A stretch of 35,164 nt of DNA from a virus, in the IMG/VR virus record IMGVR_UViG_3300042357_000665, positions 1 through 35,164 of that record. The stretch is one strand, 5' to 3'. This document shows, piece after piece, positions 24,790 to 31,324 of the stretch. Position 1 is the stretch's first letter. Each line of letters begins with the position of its first letter. The position numbers and the translations under genes are program-made. The notes beneath the pieces are model-generated. The model had not been told where the DNA came from and did no database searches. It saw nothing but the letters and a program-made list of their open reading frames with translations.

Positions 24790-25584
24790 TTATTTTAGTA
24801 AATTGTCTAAAGCTTCTTTAGACATTCCTCTTTTGATAAGTTCAGATTTAATTTCTTTAATCTTAGTTTTAATTCTGCTTTTATCTTCGATTTCACTTTT
24901 ACCAAAAGAATATTTCTTGAAATCAAATTTGTCAACAGAATTCAGCCAACAGACTGATGTTATAAGCTCTGCGTTTGATCTTTTTGAATAATTAATTTCC
25001 ATTGATCCCCACTCTTCAGCAGTGTTAAGCAAAGTTTGAGCTTCTTTGTGATGCTTTTTTTTGTATTTTTTCTTATTATAATCTCTCACAATATCAGTGG
25101 CGCGCCCAATTGTCTCTTCGTTCCAAATATTTTCTTTTAAAAGAGTCCGAACTACATCTCTTTTCGAAAGACCGTGGTCAATAAGCTTTCCTACTTTACC
25201 CATTAAAACTCGAAATGGGTTGCCTCTTTTCTTCTTTTTTGCACCTTGCTGAGCGAACTTTTCTAAATTGAAAATATTTCTTGACATTTTATTTGTTCCT
25301 TTTAGTTCATTCAAAAACTCTCTTATATTATCATGCGTGTTTTTGTATTTTTTTTGACTAATTGGGTCTTTAACTGCAAATCCTCCCTTGAGATCTCCTG
25401 GATTAGGCACAATAGTGGATTTGCACATAGATACTAGTCTTTTAGAATAATCTGGATGACTGACTTTACTGGCGCAAGTTAACAAAAAATCCTCCAATTG
25501 TTTTGGAGAATTAATTGTTAAAGCATTTTCTAGATCTTTAATAAGCTGTTCTAGGCTATAAAATTGAGCAAATTTATTTATCAT
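24790..25584 (-). CDS. basic helical protein with KFAQ motifs, unknown
   Basis: I take the ATG at 25584 as start (264 residues, 'MINKFAQFYSLEQL'); a longer frame begins at a TTG at 25605. It overlaps the previous gene's stop by 11 bases. The protein is basic and helical, with a second 'KFAQQGAKKKKRGNP' near residue 110. A following segment 'LIDHGLSKRDVVRTLLKENI' reads like a helix-turn-helix or UBA-like helical unit, and then comes a Lys-rich stretch ('NKKKYKKKHHK'), which suggests nucleic-acid contact. The two KFAQ motifs belong to the recurrent [KR]-h-A-[QS] set of the head block. The function is unknown; DNA-binding internal head protein is one option. Confidence 0.55.
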   Translation of the reverse strand: MINKFAQFYSLEQLIKDLENALTINSPKQLEDFLLTCASKVSHPDYSKRLVSMCKSTIVPNPGDLKGGFAVKDPISQKKYKNTHDNIREFLNELKGTNKMSRNIFNLEKFAQQGAKKKKRGNPFRVLMGKVGKLIDHGLSKRDVVRTLLKENIWNEETIGRATDIVRDYNKKKYKKKHHKEAQTLLNTAEEWGSMEINYSKRSNAELITSVCWLNSVDKFDFKKYSFGKSEIEDKSRIKTKIKEIKSELIKRGMSKEALDNLLK

Positions 25585-26392
25585 CAATAGAAATACCCTG
25601 TGCAAATTTTGCCAATAATGAGGTTTTTTCTAATGATTCCATAGTTCGAGCTGCAATTGATTCTTTATTTTCCCACTGTGATCTAGCTTCTTCTGGATTA
25701 AAGCCCTGTCTTTCGATCATTGCTTTTCTGTCGCGATTTGAAGTTCGAACCATTTCTCTGATATCATCTTGAGCCTGAGCATAAAAATCATCTTTAGAAC
25801 CAAATTTACCATGATCCAAAGGCCGCTCATTTCCGATACGAGCTAAACCTAGCCCTCTGTGGGGAAGCACATTAGATTGCCTGAGTGACTGCATCTGCTC
25901 AACTTCCCATTGCTTATTTGTGATTTTTCTTTTTTCTACAGCTGATAATCTTTCAAACTTCATGCTATTCTCTTCTTGCCCTTGCTGAAAAGCTTCTCGA
26001 ATTGCATCAAATTCAGGATCCCAAATAGACAAACCATTTTTGAGTGCAGACTCTGCATATCTATCATTATCAAAGCTGATATTTCTTATTTTTTCTTGAC
26101 CTGCAAATAATTCAGAGGATTCATCCGAAAATCTTTGGCCATTTCCTACTCTGCGAATGCCAGATTGATCATTTTTATAGATAGCTGGCTCAGGTTTTTC
26201 AAACTCGTAAGTTTTTTCTGCAACTTTTTTAAAATTTCTTACTCGATTTTCATAAACTGATTGATTTGACGAAGCTTCTTTTAAAAGCCCCGAGAACTCA
26301 TCTTCGATATTGATATCTGTATTTTCAAAATACGCATTATCAACAAATTTTGGCAATTCATTCAAATCTGAAGCTTTTTTAAAAATTGACAT
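25574..26392 (-). CDS. charged helical protein ending in KFAQ motif, unknown
   Basis: The start at 26392 (272 residues, 'MSIFKKASDLNELPKF') has AAGG at suitable spacing and follows the upstream TAA by 4 bases; a longer frame from 26428 overlaps the previous gene. The protein is hydrophilic, rich in Arg, Glu, Asn and Ser, and probably partly unstructured, with 'VRNFKKVAEKTYEFE' near residue 60 and 'SLLAKFAQGISIDDK' at the very end. No domain is recognised. The last 11 bases overlap the next gene. Composition and location fit a structural or internal head protein rather than an enzyme. Confidence 0.55.
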   Translation of the reverse strand: MSIFKKASDLNELPKFVDNAYFENTDINIEDEFSGLLKEASSNQSVYENRVRNFKKVAEKTYEFEKPEPAIYKNDQSGIRRVGNGQRFSDESSELFAGQEKIRNISFDNDRYAESALKNGLSIWDPEFDAIREAFQQGQEENSMKFERLSAVEKRKITNKQWEVEQMQSLRQSNVLPHRGLGLARIGNERPLDHGKFGSKDDFYAQAQDDIREMVRTSNRDRKAMIERQGFNPEEARSQWENKESIAARTMESLEKTSLLAKFAQGISIDDK

Positions 26393-26396
26393 TATG

Positions 26397-27410
26397 TTAT
26401 TTACCTTCTTGAGTGTAATCTTTAGCAACTAATGGCCAAAAATCTTTATCCTGATATCCAAGTACATTATTCCAGTAATCAATAAATTCATCCCTTGATT
26501 CAGGAGAAAGTTTTGCTTCTTTAATCAATGAAGCAATTACTGTGTTTTTAGTTTGAAAACTAATGTCAGATGAATATACCTCTTTAGCTTTATTGATCAA
26601 ACTAGTTGTTTTATTTGAAATTTTAGGAGGGCAAATACTATTCACATATTCGATAGGCATACCAGCTTTAATTGCAGCATTTACAAATGCTGTTCTTTGA
26701 GCTTTATTAAAACTTGAAGCTGCTTTGAATTCTGCACTAAATTCTTCCTCGCCAAAGGGCATAGATTTTGCGTCGAGAGCCTGGTTAACCTTTAGTTTTT
26801 CACTGTCGGGTAAGTCACTATTTTGTAAAGCTATTAAAGATTCTTCAGACAATTCTGCATAAGGAGTCATCATGCCATCAGAATTGCTGATGATATTCGC
26901 GCGCTTTGCCATTCGCTGTGACAGCTGAGCTTCTTTTTGTAGCTTTGATTGAATTGCATTAGCGATTCGTAAACGATTTTCTTTTCTTGCAGCAAGAATT
27001 GTGTTTACCAGTTGTGTATCGCCTTTTGCCTTTGCAGCCTCAATGGCTTCCGCGCTAATTTGAGAAGGATTAGTAAATGCAATTTTTTTCATTTTTTTTG
27101 TGCCTGATGTTTTGGAATAAGCAGTTGTCTCTTCTTCCTCTTCTACTTCTTCATCTGTTTCTTCCTCTTCTTCCTCTTCTTCTTCCTCTTCTTCCTCCTC
27201 TTCTACTTCTTCATCTGTTTCTTCATCTGTTTCTTCAACTTCTGAATCTTCAGCGGCAAGCTTTCGCAAAAGATTAAGCACCGCATCTTCTTGAGATGCT
27301 ACGCGCGGATTGTTAAGGTTGTTTTCAACTTGGTCCCAGTCAATTCCACTGAACTGAATCTTTGATCCCATGTCTACATTGATATTATTAGGAAATACTC
27401 TTTCTGCCAT
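26397..27410 (-). CDS. protein with long glutamate-rich tract, unknown
   Basis: A 337-residue protein. The N-terminal 50 or so residues are ordinary ('KIQFSGIDWDQVENNLNN'). A tract of about 40 residues of almost pure Glu with some Asp, Thr and Val follows (about residues 57-95). Then come a Lys-containing linker with 'KKIAFTNPSQIS' and a helical C-terminal half ('FNKAQRTAFVNAAIKAGMP', 'RDEFIDYWNNVLGYQDKD'). The acidic tract could mimic DNA, bind basic proteins or serve as a spacer. The coding triplet repeat (27141-27224) is a likely site of length variation. It starts after a weak ribosome site (GAGAAAAA). The family is unknown. Confidence 0.55.
   Translation of the reverse strand: MAERVFPNNINVDMGSKIQFSGIDWDQVENNLNNPRVASQEDAVLNLLRKLAAEDSEVEETDEETDEEVEEEEEEEEEEEEEEETDEEVEEEEETTAYSKTSGTKKMKKIAFTNPSQISAEAIEAAKAKGDTQLVNTILAARKENRLRIANAIQSKLQKEAQLSQRMAKRANIISNSDGMMTPYAELSEESLIALQNSDLPDSEKLKVNQALDAKSMPFGEEEFSAEFKAASSFNKAQRTAFVNAAIKAGMPIEYVNSICPPKISNKTTSLINKAKEVYSSDISFQTKNTVIASLIKEAKLSPESRDEFIDYWNNVLGYQDKDFWPLVAKDYTQEGK
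27141..27224. repeat. Glu-coding CTT/CTC repeat region
   Basis: Within the Glu tract, the 24-base string beginning TTCTACTTCTTC recurs exactly 60 bases apart (27141-27164 and 27201-27224), with CTTCCT-type repeats between. It encodes two 'EETDEEVEEE' units in the acidic tract. Confidence 0.75.
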
Positions 27411-27433
27411 TTTTTCTCCAATGTTTTTTAATT

Positions 27434-27802
27434 CTAATAAGACTTTTGTTTATCCTGCACAATTTTTATTTTATTTTTTTCAGGAAAGCAAAAATCTCCT
27501 AACTTTATGTTTTTTTCCGCAGGTAAATCTCTATGACCTTCTATTACATATTTTGTTAAGGGAAAATTTGCTCTACATGGTTTTTCTTGCTCCGCTTCTA
27601 AAAAACCTATATTTTGTATTTTAAAGTTTTCATCTAAAAATAAAAGTGAAATAGGATAACTTACATTTTTATTCCAAAAACTGTGATCTCCCATGTGATT
27701 AAACACAAACATTGCGCACTCATCTTTTTTTAAAGGCTCTGAAAACATCAAACCTTTCGCTAATTCTTGTGGTTTTTTAGCAATAAATCTTATGTGAAGC
27801 AT
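27434..27802 (-). CDS. DUF192 family protein
   Basis: A 122-residue protein matching the DUF192 pattern: 'KGLMFSEPLKKDE' (the G-L-M-F-R/S motif), 'AMFVFNHMGDHSFWNKNV' (family form F-x-F-x...H-x-F-W-M-K-N-T), 'PISLLFLDENFKIQNIG' and 'YVIEGHRDL'. DUF192 proteins are small beta-barrels, widespread in bacteria and archaea, often exported, with no settled biochemical role. This copy has no signal peptide, so it acts in the cytoplasm or is packaged. It overlaps the end of the preceding 664-residue gene by 26 bases, which implies coupling. Its presence in a phage head block is unexplained. Confidence 0.8.
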   Translation of the reverse strand: MLHIRFIAKKPQELAKGLMFSEPLKKDECAMFVFNHMGDHSFWNKNVSYPISLLFLDENFKIQNIGFLEAEQEKPCRANFPLTKYVIEGHRDLPAEKNIKLGDFCFPEKNKIKIVQDKQKSY

Positions 27803-29771
27803 ATTTTTTGAGCAAAATTTGTAATGAGCTTAATTTTTCCGAAGAAGACGTTTCGTTTTTCGAAAGTTTCTCAACATCTGCATTTTTAATGCGCTTAATC
27901 TCATCAATAATACTATTTTTAATTGTCTCCTCTTGTCCTTGAACTGGAACTTTAATATAGTTAAATTTGTTAGCTCCAGGCAAAGCACCTTCGATATGAG
28001 CTTTTTCAATATTGTGCAATTTATTTAAGATTACTTCAGCTAAATTAACAATCTGGTCTTCTGTCAAATTTGCAAGTGACCCCCCAAATTCTTCTTGCCT
28101 TGCTTTTGCAAGTTCGGATCTAAGTAAAAATAAAGGCACTTTTCTAACAACATGGTGATATGCTTTTGAACCTGTTTCTCGTTCTTCTTTACCATACGCC
28201 ATTGCATTCATGGCTTTTTCTAGTAATGTTTTTAATTTTTCAGGGTCTTGTTCCAATTTTCGAAGTTCAATTTCGATCAATGGCGCAAAAACGTGGTTTA
28301 AAATGTGAGTTTTTTTAGGGACTCCTTTTCCTGCCAATTCTTCTCGAAAAACTTTTGAAATAGGAATTTCATTGTGAGCAGCGGTATCCATGATTATAGA
28401 TGCTTTGATAATATTTGAAATCACTAATTTGGCCAAACGTCTATCTGCTCCAGAAAGCTCTCTCAAATTTTTACTCAAACTTGCGTATTCAAAATTCAAT
28501 AAATGTTCAGCCAAATCATCTATTTCATTCCAAAATGATGTTTTTAACATTTCGTTTAGCTTGAATTTTATTTCATCATCCACCATTTTACCATGTTTTA
28601 GAAAATAATTGTTCAGAAATACATTGAGAAATTGTTTTTCACTTTGAAATTCTGACTGAATATTTTCACCTAAATTGAATTTGTTTTTTAAATTTTCAAA
28701 ATTTTTGATGAATGAAAGAAGAGGTATTTGTACATATAAATCTTTTTCTGACAATTCTTTAAGCTTTTCAGTAATCTCATCAATTTGTTCATCAATTGGC
28801 AAATTTTCATCAAATGATGTGGATTGAGGCAAAGATTGTAATTTTTGTGTTGCCTTTTCTTCATTTTCTTTTTTTCTTGCCGCGTCTGATTTATCTTTTT
28901 GCTTGACTTGTCGGAATGCAGTGTTAAGTAGCCCATTAAGCCATCCAATTAATTCAACCGGTTCACCCAAATCCAATAATTTTTTAGGAACTTCTTGGAA
29001 AAATCTTTTTCCTAGATAATCGAGTGCCCTGTCCTTAAGTTCTTCGTTAAGGGCGAACGCATTAATGTACTCATAAATAATCACTGCATTATTTTTGAGA
29101 ATTTGGCTTACTCTCTCTTCTTTTTCATCATCAGATAAAAAAGAACTTTTTGCATCATTAATTCTTTCAGATACAAGATACAATTTTTCTTTAATTTCTT
29201 CTTTTGATCTTTGAGCAATTTTAATAAAGTTGATAAAAATGTCTGTGGTATTTTGAGATGCTGTTTTTTGATAAGCTAATTTCATGCATTTTTTGAAAAA
29301 ACTTTTATTATTGTCGTTCGAAAAAGATGCTACATTCTTTGATGCAATTCTTGAAAAGGAATTATAATCAAATTTATCAGAAACTCTATCATCTTTGAGT
29401 TTATTTGATTTATTCAGATAATGATCTCGAAGAGCGGTACGGCCACGATCTGTAATTTTAACAGAACGACCATTACCTGAAATAAAACCTTCAGCTTTCA
29501 AAGAAAGAATTGTGTTTTCGTCCATATGATTTGGAACAGAGCAATATCTTTCATTTGCCGAGTGAACTGAACCAAAAACAGACTCAGGATTTTTATCAAT
29601 TTCCTCCAAGGCTTGAATAGTGCTTAGTCCTGTAGTTTTTTTTCGCAAATCGGCAGCAGTGGGTTGTAGCAGCGTTGCTTGAATTTCAGATAAAGGGAAT
29701 TCAGGATTAGTTTGTTCAAAAAGAATTGGCATATTTTCTTGTCTGTGAATTGGAACTATTGGCTGAGGCAT
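27777..29771 (-). CDS. large helical protein with winged-helix-like N-terminal segment
   Basis: A 664-residue protein. Residues about 80-118 ('DENTILSLKAEGFISG', then 'SVKITDRGRTALRDHYL') read like the recognition-helix-plus-wing end of a winged-helix domain. After that the protein is long, charged and helical, with coiled-coil-like stretches around residues 200-400 and further helical repeats. The C-terminus is 'LLKKYASHKIYC'. It contains 'SRIASKNVASF', 'MKLAYQKTAS' and 'FIKIAQRSKEE', members of the recurrent motif. The leader 29769-29787 is shared with the gene at 10246. The function is unknown; a large internal head or ejection protein is possible from size, charge and position. Confidence 0.6.
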   Translation of the reverse strand: MPQPIVPIHRQENMPILFEQTNPEFPLSEIQATLLQPTAADLRKKTTGLSTIQALEEIDKNPESVFGSVHSANERYCSVPNHMDENTILSLKAEGFISGNGRSVKITDRGRTALRDHYLNKSNKLKDDRVSDKFDYNSFSRIASKNVASFSNDNNKSFFKKCMKLAYQKTASQNTTDIFINFIKIAQRSKEEIKEKLYLVSERINDAKSSFLSDDEKEERVSQILKNNAVIIYEYINAFALNEELKDRALDYLGKRFFQEVPKKLLDLGEPVELIGWLNGLLNTAFRQVKQKDKSDAARKKENEEKATQKLQSLPQSTSFDENLPIDEQIDEITEKLKELSEKDLYVQIPLLSFIKNFENLKNKFNLGENIQSEFQSEKQFLNVFLNNYFLKHGKMVDDEIKFKLNEMLKTSFWNEIDDLAEHLLNFEYASLSKNLRELSGADRRLAKLVISNIIKASIIMDTAAHNEIPISKVFREELAGKGVPKKTHILNHVFAPLIEIELRKLEQDPEKLKTLLEKAMNAMAYGKEERETGSKAYHHVVRKVPLFLLRSELAKARQEEFGGSLANLTEDQIVNLAEVILNKLHNIEKAHIEGALPGANKFNYIKVPVQGQEETIKNSIIDEIKRIKNADVEKLSKNETSSSEKLSSLQILLKKYASHKIYC

Positions 29772-29787
29772 AATATTTTTTTCCTTG
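29769..29787 (-). promoter_or_regulatory. shared 19-base translation leader, copy 2
   Basis: Identical to 10244-10262 on the minus strand ('CAAGGAAAAAAATATTATG'); it supplies the Shine-Dalgarno and start codon of the 664-residue gene. Flanking bases differ from copy 1. Confidence 0.5.
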
Positions 29788-29804
29788 AATTTTTGAAAAA
29801 TCCT

Positions 29805-30245
29805 TCAATATCTTGGCAAAAGATTTTTCCAATAATCTGGTCCAAAATTAACATCTCTTGCTTGATCCCAAGTAAAGTTGTCTAATCCTCCTGACATTGA
29901 AGGAGATAAATTAGTTGACTCTGGAAAAACATATGCTGGACCGGCAACAGGATCAGGACCATTCATTAGATTTTCAAGAGTTTTATCTTCACCTTTATCT
30001 ATGTTAAGAGTTCTGTAATCTGGGATTCTTTGTTTAAGTTCATCCCAAAAAACATTGTCATATTGTTTATAATCTTCTTCATTGTCCGCCCATAGTATGA
30101 ATCTCGCGGAAATGGGCAACTCGTCTAAATTTGATACATTATAGGGCCAAGCCGCTACCTTAAGCAAACGATTTTGAACACGATCTGCAGATTTGTAAAA
30201 TCCAGCCTCTTCTAAAAGATCAATTGCTCTTAAAATTTCTTTCAT
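29805..30245 (-). CDS. small protein with shared N-terminal leader
   Basis: A 146-residue protein from the ATG at 30245; a GTG one codon earlier is also possible. The ATG overlaps the previous TGA (TGATG). Residues 12-31 ('EEAGFYKSADRVQNRLLKVA') align without gaps to residues 13-32 of the protein at 8132. After this leader, the body is acidic and aromatic ('ARFILWADNEEDYKQYDNVF'), with a C-terminal 'NFGPDYWKNLLPRY'. No family is recognised. A leader shared between two otherwise different proteins at opposite ends of the block suggests a common sorting or processing signal. Confidence 0.6.
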   Translation of the reverse strand: MKEILRAIDLLEEAGFYKSADRVQNRLLKVAAWPYNVSNLDELPISARFILWADNEEDYKQYDNVFWDELKQRIPDYRTLNIDKGEDKTLENLMNGPDPVAGPAYVFPESTNLSPSMSGGLDNFTWDQARDVNFGPDYWKNLLPRY

Positions 30246-31297
30246 CACAAATACCCCGCAATTGGATAAACTCCCGCGCCAGCAGGACCAGGACCCGCTA
30301 AAGAAGTGTTTTCCAATGAGCCCTTACCGTCATTTTTATATGGAGTTTGATTTGACAAACTTCTTTCAGGCCATCTTCCACGAGTTTTTTCATCCCAATC
30401 TAATTGACCTAATTCTGTCTCAAGCCTTTTTGGATTTATTTTCTTTTTTAATTTTTCAATTTTTTCACTTAAACTAAGATCATTCGACTTTGATGGAGTT
30501 GTTAGTTGTGATGACAAATCTTTAAACTCATTGGGCGCTGAATAAGATGTGTTTTCTGCTGAATTAGGATAATTGGTCAAAAGTGTGTCATTTTCCATGT
30601 TATGAATATTTGGAAATATTGGATCGCTTAATTGTTTTTGATATTTTTCGAAGCCATCTTCTGGTCGATAATGATAATCCTGCCCTGTAAAAGGGTAAGA
30701 TAAACGAGCATCAGCAAGCTCATTTCTGTCAAATTCATTAGTAGAAGTTAAAGCCGAATTGACTAATGGAGGAGTGCTGGGTGTTCGAGTAAATGAAGAT
30801 TCATTTGAGTGCTGTGATTTTAATTTTAATTCTAAATTTTTTTCATCATAGGCTGAGGCAAATTTATCAAAATCTACAGATTCATTTTTTCTGCTTTGTG
30901 ACAAAAGATCTTCTATAGTTTTGTATTTTTCTTTTATTTGATCAATTTTTGATTCAGAGCGTTGTCTTTCATCTTTTAAATTCTGTTCTTTACTTCGAAT
31001 TTTTTTCTTTCTTTTAAGTTGAACTCGCTCATCAAAAGATAATAAATATGGCTCAGCATCTTTTTCAATACTTTCATGGAAAATTTCTAATAAAGTTTCT
31101 AACGGCTTATCAGAACCTAAAATTCCAGGCCTATGTGTTCTGCTCATAATAGCGTCCAGGCCTAAATCTGATCCGAACTCATTGATGCCATAGCCTCCGC
31201 CGCCAGATGGTCCACCTCTAAATAGAGGAGATCCTCCAGGCGAAAAAGGGTGAGATTGGCCTCCCGTTCCCCCAAATTGCGCGAATCGTTCGATCAT
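30245..31297 (-). CDS. low-complexity virion-type protein, unknown
   Basis: A 350-residue protein. The N-terminus 'MIERFAQFGGTGGQSHPF' and the Gly/Ser-rich stretch after it look disordered. Residues about 85-140 are Lys/Glu-rich and coiled-coil-like ('KRKKKIRSKEQNLKDERQR'), followed by 'DFDKFASAYDEK'. The C-terminal half is Ser/Asn/Pro-rich and ends 'LAGPGPAGAGVYPIAGYL'. It is the first gene after the large terminase and is coupled to the next by a stop/start overlap. Two recurrent-type motifs (RFAQ, KFAS) are present. No enzyme or known fold is visible. A structural or internal head protein is plausible. Confidence 0.55.
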   Translation of the reverse strand: MIERFAQFGGTGGQSHPFSPGGSPLFRGGPSGGGGYGINEFGSDLGLDAIMSRTHRPGILGSDKPLETLLEIFHESIEKDAEPYLLSFDERVQLKRKKKIRSKEQNLKDERQRSESKIDQIKEKYKTIEDLLSQSRKNESVDFDKFASAYDEKNLELKLKSQHSNESSFTRTPSTPPLVNSALTSTNEFDRNELADARLSYPFTGQDYHYRPEDGFEKYQKQLSDPIFPNIHNMENDTLLTNYPNSAENTSYSAPNEFKDLSSQLTTPSKSNDLSLSEKIEKLKKKINPKRLETELGQLDWDEKTRGRWPERSLSNQTPYKNDGKGSLENTSLAGPGPAGAGVYPIAGYL

Positions 31298-31324
31298 AGT
31301 TACAAGTTCTGTGTTTCTTGAAAA

